This document shows positions 1-7,496 of a stretch of 10,206 nucleotides of DNA, piece after piece. Position 1 is the stretch's first letter. Each line of letters starts with the position of its first letter. The stretch is from Chthoniobacterales bacterium (lineage in GTDB: Bacteria > Verrucomicrobiota > Verrucomicrobiia > Chthoniobacterales > UBA10450), in assembly GCA_013695905.1 (NCBI GenBank), contig JACCZQ010000536.1, positions 1-10,206 on the forward strand, read 5' to 3'. Below the pieces are notes generated by a model. The model did no database searches. It was not told the origin of the DNA and was given only the letters and a program-made list of their open reading frames with translations. The position numbers and the translations under genes are program-made.

Positions 1-1776
1 GTCGAGACTCGTGTCGTGGTTCCACTCCTTCCACTGGCCGATCTCGCCACCCATGAAGAGAAGCTTCTTGCCTGGCTGCGCCCACATGTAGGCGAGGAGC
101 AGCCGCAGGTTCGCGAACTTCTGCCACTCGTCGCCCGGCATTTTGCCAATGAGCGAGCCCTTCCCATGCACCACCTCATCGTGGCTGAGCACGAGCACGA
201 AATGCTCGCTGAAGGCGTACATGATCGAGAACGTGATGCTGTTGTGGTGGTAGCGGCGGAAGATCGGATCGAGCGCCATGTAGTGCAGGAAGTCGTGCAT
301 CCAGCCCATGTTCCATTTCATGCCGAATCCGAGGCCGCCGAGATACGTGGGGCGCGACACGCCGGGCCACGCCGTGGACTCCTCCGCGATGGTCATGATC
401 CCCGGGAAACGGGCGTAGCAGACCTCGTTCGTGTTCTTGAGGAAATAGACAGCCTCGAGGTTTTCACGGCCGCCGTAGGCGTTCGGCACCCACTGGCCGG
501 GCTCGCGCGAATAATCGAGGTAAAGCATCGAGGCCACTGCATCCACGCGCAGACCGTCGATGTGATATTTATCGAGCCAGAAGAGCGCGTTGCCGGTGAG
601 AAAATTCCGCACCTCGTTGCGTCCAAAATTGAAGATGAGCGTGCCCCAATCCTGATGCTCCCCCTGCCGCGGATCGGCGTGCTCATAGAGATCGGTGCCG
701 TCAAATTCCGCGAGCGCGTGCACATCTTTCGGGAAGTGCGCCGGCACCCAATCAACGATGACGCCGATCCCTGCCTGGTGGCATTTGTCCACGAAATGCC
801 GGAACTCATCCGGGTTCCCGAAGCGACTCGTCGGCGCGTAGTAATTCGTGACCTGATAACCCCACGAGCCTTCGAAGGGATGCTCCGCGACCGGCATGAG
901 CTCGAGGTGCGTGTAGCCCATCTCGAGGACATAAGGCAGCAGCGCGTCCGCTAATTCCAGATAGCTGAGCGAGCGGTCACCTTCGTCCGCGCGCCGCGCC
1001 CAGGAGCCAAGGTGCACCTCGTAGATGCTGACCGCGCTCTTGTTCCAATCACGCGTGCGGCGGGACTCCATCCACTCCTCGTCCGACCACTGATAGCGCT
1101 CGAGATTGTAAACGAGCGAGGAGGTGTCCTTTCCGTGCTGCCCGAAAAACGCGAACGGATCGCTCTTCAAAAGCGCCGCCCCGCTGAACGTCCGCAGCTC
1201 AAATTTATAGTGCGCACCCTCCCCCACGCCGGGAACGAAAATCTCCCACACCCCGCTGCCGAGCAGCCGCCGCATCGGATGGACGCGACCATCCCAGAGG
1301 TTGAAATCGCCCACCACACTGACGCGGGTGGCGTTCGGCGCCCAGACCGCAAAGTAAACACCCTCCACGCCGCCGATTTTCCGTAATTGCGCGCCGAAGC
1401 GCTCGTAGATGAGGTGATGATTGCCCTCCGAAAACAGATGCAGATCTACCTCCCCCATGATGGTGCCGTAGCTGTAGGGATCGTGCAGGATCTGCTCGGA
1501 GCCATCCCAGCCTGTGACCCGCACGCGGTAGGGTTTGTCCCGTCGCATGCCGGGCAGCACCGCCTGGAAGAAACCCTCGGCGTGCAAGCGATTTGCGACA
1601 AAAGTTTCCTCGCCCACGAGGATCTGCACCTCCTTCGCCTCGGGGCGGAAGACGCGGATGACCAGGTTCTCGCCGACGCGGTGCGGTCCGAGGATCCGAA
1701 ACGGATCGGGATGGGCGGCGCCGAGGAATGTCCCCATCTCATCGATGGGCAAGCCGAGAATTTCGAAGTTACTCAT
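1..1776 (-). CDS. glgB: 1,4-alpha-glucan branching enzyme GlgB (3' end outside window)
   Basis: Glycogen branching enzyme (GH13): cuts an alpha-1,4-glucan chain and re-attaches it through an alpha-1,6 bond during glycogen synthesis in the cytoplasm. The reading frame is open from the ATG at 1776 to the left edge, giving 592 residues; the family usually has about 640-730, so only the C-terminal beta domain is missing. An N-terminal carbohydrate-binding-like domain carries [11 protein letters not shown] at residues 22-32. A second, CBM48-type domain begins near residue 134 ([10 protein letters not shown]), and the catalytic barrel begins at YEVHLGSW, residue 252. The GH13 catalytic residues are visible: nucleophile D412 in DGLRVDAV, acid/base E465 in AEEST and D533 in [10 protein letters not shown]. 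Their spacing matches E. coli GlgB (405/458/526). The last visible residues, NHDTSLD, are also typical. No Shine-Dalgarno precedes the ATG. It is transcribed divergently from the serine acetyltransferase gene. The family assignment is secure. Confidence 0.97.
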   Translation of the reverse strand, partial: MSNFEILGLPIDEMGTFLGAAHPDPFRILGPHRVGENLVIRVFRPEAKEVQILVGEETFVANRLHAEGFFQAVLPGMRRDKPYRVRVTGWDGSEQILHDPYSYGTIMGEVDLHLFSEGNHHLIYERFGAQLRKIGGVEGVYFAVWAPNATRVSVVGDFNLWDGRVHPMRRLLGSGVWEIFVPGVGEGAHYKFELRTFSGAALLKSDPFAFFGQHGKDTSSLVYNLERYQWSDEEWMESRRTRDWNKSAVSIYEVHLGSWARRADEGDRSLSYLELADALLPYVLEMGYTHLELMPVAEHPFEGSWGYQVTNYYAPTSRFGNPDEFRHFVDKCHQAGIGVIVDWVPAHFPKDVHALAEFDGTDLYEHADPRQGEHQDWGTLIFNFGRNEVRNFLTGNALFWLDKYHIDGLRVDAVASMLYLDYSREPGQWVPNAYGGRENLEAVYFLKNTNEVCYARFPGIMTIAEESTAWPGVSRPTYLGGLGFGMKWNMGWMHDFLHYMALDPIFRRYHHNSITFSIMYAFSEHFVLVLSHDEVVHGKGSLIGKMPGDEWQKFANLRLLLAYMWAQPGKKLLFMGGEIGQWKEWNHDTSLD

Positions 1777-2107
1777 GGGCGAAGGAACAGGTACGCTAAA
1801 AATAGCCGAATTGAAAACGCGGCCCGGCGTCACCTGGCCGGTGGAAATGCCGTCCCCAACGCCTTCGCCGTTTTCCTCGTTGCGCCCTGTAGGCCGCGTC
1901 TCCCGACGCGGCGGGCGGGATACCCAGCCCCCCGCGCTGCGCCACCTCCCCCACTCCACAACCACAGCCCCCGCCGCGTGAGGACACGACGGCCTACCAC
2001 ACCACGCTCGCCACGAATCCATCGCGCTCGCCCCATTCCTCCTCACACCACGGCGACACGGCCTTTTTCGCGTTTCATTAGCAGCATCTCGTCGCATACT
2101 GGCCTTG
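1777..2107. other. Divergent intergenic region between glgB and the serine acetyltransferase gene
   Basis: These 331 bases separate two divergently transcribed genes and should hold both promoters. I see no protein-coding signal of its own; reading frames that cross it are antisense extensions of its neighbours. The middle holds the palindromic element at 1889-1997. No convincing -35/-10 pair can be named on either strand. A CATACT hexamer at 2095-2100 resembles a -10 box but lies only 7 bases before the downstream ATG. Confidence 0.6.
1889..1997. repeat. REP-doublet (REPIN)-like palindromic element, copy A
   Basis: Seen directly: GTAG at 1889-1892 is followed at once by a perfect 8-bp hairpin (GCCGCGTC, loop TCCC, GACGCGGC, 1893-1912). 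After a 60-nt C-rich spacer comes a second hairpin at 1973-1993 (GCCGCGTG, loop AGGA, CACG, one bulged A, CGGC), followed at once by CTAC at 1994-1997. The two ends are thus imperfect inverted copies of one another. A GTAG at the foot of a palindrome, present as an inverted pair, is the known plan of REP/BIME/REPIN elements moved by RAYT (REP-associated tyrosine) transposases. Calling this one such an element is inference from layout; copy number elsewhere in the genome cannot be seen here. Confidence 0.6.
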
Positions 2108-3025
2108 ATGGATCAGAACTTCAGAGCCGTAGTGGAAGACCTGCTGCGCACCTACGAAGAAAACGGCGGCATCAATTACCTCGAGGCCGCCGCCAAGCTC
2201 CCCTCGCGCCCCGCCATCGATGCCGTCTGCGTGGATTTGCTCAGCATTTTGTTCCCCGGCTTCCACGGTGCACCACTCCAGCACGCGGGCGATCTGCCAA
2301 GCGTCACCATCAGCCGCATCGCGAGTCTCCACGCGCGTATTAAACCGGAGATCTGCAAGAGCCTGGCCGCCCTCAGCCCGAGCGATTCCATCGAGACCGA
2401 CGCCGACGAGATTCTGGCGTTCTTCTTCTCCAAGCTGGCGCGGCTGCGGGAAATGCTCTGGGCGGATATCGACGCCGCCTACGAAGGCGATCCCTCCGCG
2501 CGCAGTTACGAGGAAATCATCCTCGCCTATCCGGCGATCGAGGCGATCGGCATTCAGCGCATGGCGCACCTGCTCTATCAAAAGCAGCTGCCGCTCATCC
2601 CCCGCATGATGACGGAATGGGCGCACGGCCGCACGGGCATCGATATCCATCCCGGCGCGAAGATCGGCTCCCATTTCTTTATCGATCACGGCACCGGCGT
2701 GGTCATCGGTGAGACCTGTGTGATCGGCTCCCACGTCAAGCTCTACCACGGCGTCACGCTCGGAGCGCGCAGCTTCGAGAAGGACGACCAGGGCCACATC
2801 CGGAAAGGCGGCAAACGCCACCCGAATGTGGAGGATTACGTCACCATTTATCCGAATTCCACCGTCCTCGGCGGCGAGACGGTCGTCGGCGCGCGCAGCA
2901 CCATCGGCGGCAACGTCTTCCTCACCGAAAGCGTGCCGCCGGATTCGCTCGTTTACTACGAGGCGAAGCAGATCGCGATTCTCCCGAAACGGGACCGCAC
3001 TGCCGCCAGCGCCGCGAAGTTTTGA
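2108..3025 (+). CDS. cysE: Serine O-acetyltransferase (EpsC/CysE type)
   Basis: Transfers acetyl from acetyl-CoA to L-serine to give O-acetylserine, the direct precursor of cysteine; cytoplasmic. The product has 305 residues, longer than E. coli CysE (273), with an extended helical N-terminal half (about 1-175) as in EpsC-type enzymes. The C-terminal half is a left-handed beta-helix built from hexapeptide repeats. The catalytic Asp/His pair is present: D179 in GIDIHPGA and H194 in FIDHGTG, exactly 15 residues apart as in E. coli D143/H158. Typical VIGETCVIG and KRHPNVED stretches follow. A TTG lies directly before the ATG, but the ATG at 2108 is the natural start. No Shine-Dalgarno is visible. 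The cysteine desulfurase gene starts 8 bases after the stop, so the two are very likely co-transcribed. No O-acetylserine sulfhydrylase (cysK) gene is in the window. Confidence 0.94.
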   Translation: MDQNFRAVVEDLLRTYEENGGINYLEAAAKLPSRPAIDAVCVDLLSILFPGFHGAPLQHAGDLPSVTISRIASLHARIKPEICKSLAALSPSDSIETDADEILAFFFSKLARLREMLWADIDAAYEGDPSARSYEEIILAYPAIEAIGIQRMAHLLYQKQLPLIPRMMTEWAHGRTGIDIHPGAKIGSHFFIDHGTGVVIGETCVIGSHVKLYHGVTLGARSFEKDDQGHIRKGGKRHPNVEDYVTIYPNSTVLGGETVVGARSTIGGNVFLTESVPPDSLVYYEAKQIAILPKRDRTAASAAKF

Positions 3026-3033
3026 CGGCGCGA

Positions 3034-4209
3034 ATGATCTACCTCGATTACAACGCCACCACCCCGCTGTGTGCTCCAGCGCGCGAGGCGATGTTGCCCT
3101 ACCTCGGCGAGCATTTCGGGAACCCCTCCAGCATCCATGCAGCCGGACGCGAAGCGCGGGCGGCGATCGATAATGCACGCGACCGTCTCGCGTCGCTGCT
3201 GCACGCGAAGCCGCACGAGTTGATCTTCACCGGCAGCGGGACGGAATCGAACAACCTGGCGGTGCTCGGCCTCGCCCGCGCCCGCCGCGCCGCCGGGCGC
3301 CACCTCGTCTGCGGCAGCACGGAGCATCACGCGGTGCTGCATGCCTTCGAGCATCTGCAGCGGCACGAGGGTTTCGACGTCACTTTCCTCGCCGTTGACG
3401 ACCTCGGCCGCATCGATCCGGAGGAGCTCGCCCGCGCCCTGCGCCACGACACCACCCTCGTCTCCATCATGGCAGCCAACAACGAAACCGGCGTCATCCA
3501 GCCGATGGACGAGATCAGCGCCATCTGCCGCAGTCGCGGTGTGCTGCTGCACAGCGATCTGGTGCAGGCCTTCGGGAAACTGCCGCTCGATCTTTCCCCG
3601 GGCACGTTCGACGCCGCCAGCTTCGCCGCCCATAAATTCTACGGCCCGAAAGGCGCCGGGCTCCTCTACGTGCGCAGCGGATTACCCATCGAGCCGATTC
3701 AATTCGGCGGCGCGCACGAGAATCAGCGGCGCCCGGGCACCGAGAACGTTGCCGCCATTGCCGGCCTGGCCGCAGCGGCGGAGTGGACGCTCACCGATTC
3801 CGTCGCGGAACAGGCACGCGAGGCAGCATTGCGAGATGAGCTTGCGGAGCGCATCACCGGCCGCATCTCCGCGGCGCACGTGAACGGCGACACCAGCAAC
3901 CGGCTGGCGAACACCCTCAACGTCAGCTTTCCCGGCCTCGACTCGGAGACCATCCTCATGGCGCTCGACCTGGCAGGCGTCTGCGCCTCCAGCGGCTCGG
4001 CCTGCATGGTGGGCAGCGTGGTCGCCTCCCATGTCCTGCTCGCGATGAACGCTCCGCAGGAATACGCCACCAGCGCGATTCGCTTCTCGTTAGGCAAACA
4101 AACCACCCGCGACGAAGTGGCCACCGCAGCTGAGGTAATCGTCCACGTCGTCCAGCGGCTGCGCGCCTCCCGCCGGGAGACCGGGACCGAAGCTTATGCT
4201 GTTCTTTAA
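3034..4209 (+). CDS. Cysteine desulfurase (NifS/IscS family, PLP-dependent)
   Basis: Converts L-cysteine to alanine and leaves a persulfide on its active-site cysteine, the sulfur source for Fe-S clusters, thiolated tRNA and cofactors; cytoplasmic. The 391-residue product starts with MIYLDYNATTP, the classic N-terminus of the family, which is why the ATG at 3034 is preferred over an in-frame TTG at 3022 that would overlap the upstream gene. Also visible are the TGSGTESNN region, the MAANNETG loop, HSDLVQAFGK, the PLP lysine K201 in SFAAHKFYGPKG, the RPGTEN substrate-binding motif, and the catalytic cysteine C324 in ASSGSACMVGS followed by SHVLLAM. The length is normal. NifS and IscS cannot be told apart from the sequence alone, and no iscU or nifU is adjacent, so no symbol is given. 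Placement after serine acetyltransferase suggests coordinated cysteine supply and sulfur release. Confidence 0.95.
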   Translation: MIYLDYNATTPLCAPAREAMLPYLGEHFGNPSSIHAAGREARAAIDNARDRLASLLHAKPHELIFTGSGTESNNLAVLGLARARRAAGRHLVCGSTEHHAVLHAFEHLQRHEGFDVTFLAVDDLGRIDPEELARALRHDTTLVSIMAANNETGVIQPMDEISAICRSRGVLLHSDLVQAFGKLPLDLSPGTFDAASFAAHKFYGPKGAGLLYVRSGLPIEPIQFGGAHENQRRPGTENVAAIAGLAAAAEWTLTDSVAEQAREAALRDELAERITGRISAAHVNGDTSNRLANTLNVSFPGLDSETILMALDLAGVCASSGSACMVGSVVASHVLLAMNAPQEYATSAIRFSLGKQTTRDEVATAAEVIVHVVQRLRASRRETGTEAYAVL

Positions 4210-4792
4210 GCAGCTGGAGCTCTTCTTTTCCAGGGCGCCAGCGACTCCCGCGCCCGAGACGCGGGCGCGGCCAGGAGGCGGACGCGATCCGCAGCTCGAG
4301 AGCGAAGCACGCGCGCTGTTGATGCTGGTGGGCGCCACCACGTTGATCCCCCTTGTGCAGGTGGAGTGGAATCCTCGCCTCCGCACCGCCGCAGGCCGCG
4401 CCGATTTCCGACGTGCGCTTGTTTCATTGAATCCGCAGCTGCACGAGCACGGTGCGGCGGAGGTCGATCGCACCCTGCGCCACGAGCTGGCGCATCTCGT
4501 CGCCCATGCGCGTGCCGGTCGCCGCCGCATCGCACCGCATGGACCGGAGTGGCGGCAGGCTTGCGCCGATCTCGGCATCGCCGACGAGCAGCGCTGCCAC
4601 ACCCTGCCCTTTCCGGCGCGCCGACCGCGACGGCGGTTTCTGTATCTCTGCCCGAAGTGCGCGCGTGAATTCCGGCGGGTGCGCCGCCTTCGACGCGTCA
4701 TGGCCTGCCTGGCATGTTGCCGCCAGTTTGCCGGCGGACGTTTTTCGAATGCGTTTCAGCTCCGGCTTGTGCGGTCCGAGTGGACCGGCTAA
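4196..4792 (+). CDS. SprT-like zinc metalloprotein
   Basis: A 198-residue, very arginine-rich protein of the SprT-like type. The zinc-binding HELAH motif lies at residues 96-100 (H96, E97, H100), and a third histidine, H115, lies in PHGPEWRQ, the typical third ligand region of this family. A C-terminal zinc ribbon has Cys pairs C152/C155 (CPKC) and C171/C174 (CLAC). The eukaryotic relative SPRTN cleaves DNA-protein crosslinks; the role of bacterial members is poorly known, so a protease acting on DNA-bound proteins is only a plausible guess. The basic charge would fit nucleic-acid contact. There is no signal peptide or membrane segment. The ATG at 4196 lies inside the cysteine desulfurase gene (14-nt overlap), implying translational coupling. 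Residues about 15-35 are Pro/Arg/Gly-rich and look like an unstructured linker. Confidence 0.8.
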   Translation: MLFFKQLELFFSRAPATPAPETRARPGGGRDPQLESEARALLMLVGATTLIPLVQVEWNPRLRTAAGRADFRRALVSLNPQLHEHGAAEVDRTLRHELAHLVAHARAGRRRIAPHGPEWRQACADLGIADEQRCHTLPFPARRPRRRFLYLCPKCAREFRRVRRLRRVMACLACCRQFAGGRFSNAFQLRLVRSEWTG

Positions 4793-4800
4793 TCTTTCAC

Positions 4801-6252
4801 GTGTTTTCCGGTAAAAAGCTTCTGAAGATCACCTTCCTCGCCGCATTCGGCGGTGCGGTCTTGCTTCCTCTCGAAGATGCCGCCGGCTATACGCTCGATG
4901 GAAGGAAGTGGACCACGAATCGCACGGTCGTGATGCACCTCTCGCTGGGCGGTCCGCAGCCCTTGCAGGATGGTTCCGCCTCCTTCAATCACTCCGCTGC
5001 GACCGCACTCCAGACCTGGAACCAGCACCTCGCGCACATGCAATTCGCACCGGTGATCGCTTCCCCGCTGCCGTCGGATAAATCCGACGCCGATAACTCT
5101 GTTTTGTTCTCCTCCACGGTCTTCGGCGATGCCTTCGGCAACACCACGCTCGCTGTCACAGTGATTGCCCGTCGCGACACCACCTACTCGGATGCAGATG
5201 TCGTCTTCAATAACCGCTACGTGTGGGACTCCTACGCCGGCCCCCGGCAATCCGGGGTCGAGGATTTTCACCGCGTGGCGCTGCACGAGTTCGGCCATGT
5301 CCTCGGTCTTAACCATCCCGACCAGGCGGGCCAGAGTGTCTCCGCGCTCATGAATTCGAGGATCGGCAATCTGGACAGTCTCACCGGCGACGACATCGCC
5401 GGTGCGCGCGCCATCTATGACGCGGGGCCGCCCTACCGCACCAGCACGCCCACTGCGAATCTGGTGAACCTCTCCACGCGCGCCTTTATCGGCACCGGCG
5501 AGAAAGTGCTCATCGGCGGGTTTATCGTGCAGGGATCGCAGCCGGCCACGTTGGTGCTGCGCGGGATCGGCAACTCACTGGGCGCACGGGGCATTCGCAA
5601 CCCGATGCGCGATCCGATGATGGAGCTTTTCAACGCCTCCGGCACCCGGATCGCCGTGAATGACGACTGGATCGACAGCACTGATGCAGAGACGATCGCC
5701 AGCTACCGGCTCGATCCGTCGAGTAGCCTGGAGTCGGCGCTCTACCGCTCCCTCACGGCAGGGGCCTATACGGTGATCGTGAAATCATTCGACAATGGCG
5801 ACGGCATCCTCACCGGCACCGGCCTGGTGGAATTGTTCGATCTCGGCGACACCGGCGGCCGTGCGGGCAACATCTCAGCGCGGGGCGAGGTTCTTGGCTT
5901 GGACGACGCGATGATTGCGGGATTCATTGTGGGCGGGCCGCAGTCGAAGAACGTGGTGGTGCGTGCCATCGGCCCTTCGCTCAGTAGTTCGGGGATCAAC
6001 GGAGCGCTGCCTGATCCCACGCTGGAGCTGCGCGATGCTTCCGGTGGGCTGATTGCGTCGAACAACGACTGGCAAACAGACCCGCAAGCCAGCCTCGTTC
6101 AGAGTGCCGGCCTTGCCCCCACGCGCACGCAGGAAGCCGCCCTGCACCGCAATCTGCCCGCGGGCGCCTACACCGCGATCGTGCGCGGCGCGAACAACTC
6201 CACCGGCATCGGTCTCGTCGAGGTCTACGATCTCTCGCCGCCGCCAAACTAA
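4801..6252 (+). CDS. Secreted metzincin-type (matrixin-like) metalloprotease with two C-terminal repeat domains
   Basis: A predicted secreted zinc protease of 483 residues. The chosen start is GTG at 4801, because it puts a standard signal peptide at the N-terminus: KKLLK at 5-9, a hydrophobic core at about 10-24, and likely cleavage near DAAG at 26-29. A longer in-frame start at 4714 would bury this and overlap the SprT-like gene by 79 nt. The catalytic domain shows the full metzincin site HEFGHVLGLNH (zinc ligands H162, H166 and H172; catalytic E163) and a probable Met-turn, SALMNS (M184). Two related beta-rich repeats follow, about residues 223-350 and 357-480. Each begins NLSTR/NISAR, has an IGGFIV core, an ND(D)W segment and an AGAYT-IV segment, and ends LVELFDL/LVEVYDL. 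I recognise this repeat as common in secreted verrucomicrobial proteins; its function is unknown to me. The substrate cannot be inferred. Confidence 0.85.
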   Translation: MFSGKKLLKITFLAAFGGAVLLPLEDAAGYTLDGRKWTTNRTVVMHLSLGGPQPLQDGSASFNHSAATALQTWNQHLAHMQFAPVIASPLPSDKSDADNSVLFSSTVFGDAFGNTTLAVTVIARRDTTYSDADVVFNNRYVWDSYAGPRQSGVEDFHRVALHEFGHVLGLNHPDQAGQSVSALMNSRIGNLDSLTGDDIAGARAIYDAGPPYRTSTPTANLVNLSTRAFIGTGEKVLIGGFIVQGSQPATLVLRGIGNSLGARGIRNPMRDPMMELFNASGTRIAVNDDWIDSTDAETIASYRLDPSSSLESALYRSLTAGAYTVIVKSFDNGDGILTGTGLVELFDLGDTGGRAGNISARGEVLGLDDAMIAGFIVGGPQSKNVVVRAIGPSLSSSGINGALPDPTLELRDASGGLIASNNDWQTDPQASLVQSAGLAPTRTQEAALHRNLPAGAYTAIVRGANNSTGIGLVEVYDLSPPPN

Positions 6253-6254
6253 GA

Positions 6255-6274
6255 CACAGCGAAGCTGTGATTTT
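6255..6274 (+). terminator. Weak terminator-like hairpin after the metalloprotease gene
   Basis: Two bases after the TAA stop, CACAGC (6255-6260), loop GAA and GCTGTG (6264-6269) form a perfect 6-bp hairpin, followed by A and TTTT (6271-6274). Its position fits a factor-independent terminator for the plus-strand operon, but the stem and the T-run are short. It could instead be one more member of the GAA-loop palindromes seen in other gaps of this window. Confidence 0.4.
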
Positions 6275-6318
6275 CAGCGGCGTGCTCATGGCTCGTTTGG
6301 CGATCGCAGCAGCCGCGC

Positions 6319-6412
6319 TGTAGCTGTCGCCCTGTGGGCGACACGGATTTGTGCGTGGCGCTCGTGCGAGACGTAAGCACATGCCCGTGCGGCGCATAGC
6401 GCCGCAGCTACA
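6319..6412. repeat. REP-doublet (REPIN)-like palindromic element, copy B
   Basis: Seen directly: the ends TGTAGCTG (6319-6326) and CAGCTACA (6405-6412) are perfect inverted repeats. Just inside GTAG (6320-6323) sits a perfect 8-bp hairpin, TGTCGCCC / loop TGT / GGGCGACA (6325-6343). Just inside the closing CTAC (6408-6411) sits another, TGCGGCGC / loop ATA / GCGCCGCA (6388-6406). A spacer of about 44 nt separates them. This is the same plan as the element at 1889-1997, but the stem sequences differ. It lies between two convergent genes, a typical REP location, where it may also help end transcription from both sides. The REPIN label is inference from layout. Confidence 0.65.
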
Positions 6413-6422
6413 ACGCCGTCCT

Positions 6423-6788
6423 TCACCTGCTTCCGGCGTCACGCGAGACCAGCAGCAATTCCACACGCTTCAGTTCGCGCAGCACGCGGTTGGTGTGCAT
6501 CTCAAGCCAGAACCAGATTTTCATCATCGACATAACGATGAGCGCGCCCAAGGCGAGGGCGCCGAAGAGCAGCTGCTCGCGGACCGGTTCCGTGTGGTAG
6601 AAGCGGATCGCCGCCCACACCGCCAGCGCGAGGAACGCGAGGCTCACCACCATCGCCACCGCGTGCATCCAACGATGACGCCCGCGAAAGACGGTGATCA
6701 CCTCCTCGGCGAGATTTGGTTCATCCACGGCTCCCTCGGAGCTGTGGCGCTGCAGGGCAGCTTTGATTTTCTGGTCGATGTCATTCAT
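6423..6788 (-). CDS. Small two-helix membrane protein, DUF6768-like, partner of the adjacent sigma factor
   Basis: A 121-residue protein with a polar, acidic N-terminus (about 1-40), two transmembrane segments (about 41-62 and 72-95) joined by a short loop, and a C-terminal amphipathic stretch (NRVLRELKRVELLL) that could form a coiled coil. It resembles DUF6768 proteins that I recall next to sigma-70 genes; this is from memory and moderately certain. Its ATG lies inside the end of the sigma-factor gene (8-nt overlap, CATGAATGA), so the two are translationally coupled. A weak AAAGGA lies about 10 bases upstream of the start. Overlap with an ECF sigma gene and a membrane location make an anti-sigma or signal-relay role reasonable, but no known anti-sigma (zinc-binding ASD/HxxxCxxC) motif is present. 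The function is therefore unproven. Confidence 0.75.
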   Translation of the reverse strand: MNDIDQKIKAALQRHSSEGAVDEPNLAEEVITVFRGRHRWMHAVAMVVSLAFLALAVWAAIRFYHTEPVREQLLFGALALGALIVMSMMKIWFWLEMHTNRVLRELKRVELLLVSRDAGSR

Positions 6789-7350
6789 GGCTGTTTTTCC
6801 TTTCGAGTTTGCGTTTCAAGGTTTCACGGATGGAGAAAAGTCGGGACTTCACGGTGCCCGGCGGGATGTCGAGCACGGCGGCGATTTCGGCGATGCTGCG
6901 CTCCAGCTGGTAATGCAGATGGAGTAGCTGCTGCTGATCGCTCGGCAGCTGCAGAATGGCTGCGCGGATTGCCGTGACGTCGTCGGACGGCTCGGGTTCA
7001 GCCGCTGGTGCAGCGGGCGCGAGTTGCTCCACCTCCGCGAGCGCCATTTCTTCGCGCCGCCGATCGAGCATGCGTTTCCGCACCCAGTCGGCGCTGCGGC
7101 GGTGCACAATCTGAAAGGCCCAGCGGGGGAAGCAGGCGGGATCGTCCAGCCCCGACAATCCGCGTGCGATCGCCAGCCACACTTCGGTCAGCACATCGTC
7201 CACGCTATCGGGGTGATCCACGCGCACCCGCGCCATGCGGCGGAGGTCCGGCTGCCACAGATCGTGCAGGTCGCGAAAGGCGCGTTCGCTGCCTCTCTGG
7301 GCGTCGAGCACCAGCAACTCAGTCAGGACTTGGCGGCTATCGCGGATCAT
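6781..7350 (-). CDS. ECF-type RNA polymerase sigma factor
   Basis: An alternative sigma factor of 189 residues, the usual ECF length, that would direct RNA polymerase to a dedicated promoter set. Region 2 (about residues 20-95) contains DSVDDVLTEVWLAIARGL and FPRWAFQIVHRRSADWVRKR, which align with the core-binding and -10 recognition helices. A Pro/Ala/Glu-rich linker (about 108-122) follows. Region 4 (about 133-184) holds LPSDQQQLLHLHYQLERSI and the -35-binding helix-turn-helix, EIAAVLDIPPGTVKSRLFS. The start is ATG at 7350; GAAG lies 5 bases upstream and is a poor ribosome-binding site. It overlaps the downstream small membrane-protein gene by 8 nt, the arrangement usual for a sigma factor and its regulator. 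No promoter, including an autoregulatory ECF type, could be assigned with confidence in the upstream 270 bases. Confidence 0.9.
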   Translation of the reverse strand: MIRDSRQVLTELLVLDAQRGSERAFRDLHDLWQPDLRRMARVRVDHPDSVDDVLTEVWLAIARGLSGLDDPACFPRWAFQIVHRRSADWVRKRMLDRRREEMALAEVEQLAPAAPAAEPEPSDDVTAIRAAILQLPSDQQQLLHLHYQLERSIAEIAAVLDIPPGTVKSRLFSIRETLKRKLERKNSHE

Positions 7351-7496
7351 CGGTCTTCACGGGGAAGGTCGCGCGCCGCCTGCCCGCGGTTCAGATTATT
7401 TGAGCGGCGGAGGCGCGGCCTTTGCCTTGCCCGGATAATGTCGCTCTTGAGGTCGTTCTTGGCGATTTCTCCCGCGTCGGGGCATTGACGAGGCAC

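Noticed and set aside
16..954. Long plus-strand frame (312 codons) opposite glgB
   Set aside because: It is fully antisense to a clear GH13 enzyme, shows no family motifs, and is a usual by-product of high GC content.
1777..1860. A TATTTT hexamer upstream of glgB (minus strand) as a -10 box
   Set aside because: No -35 match at suitable spacing; AT-rich hexamers of this quality are expected by chance.
2078..3178. Long minus-strand frame (366 codons) opposite the serine acetyltransferase gene
   Set aside because: The plus strand encodes a complete enzyme with its catalytic pair; the opposite frame has shadow-like composition and no recognisable domain.
4714..4800. N-terminal extension of the metalloprotease from an ATG at 4714
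   Set aside because: It overlaps the SprT-like gene by 79 nt and places Cys/Arg-rich sequence before a clean signal peptide that starts at the GTG at 4801.
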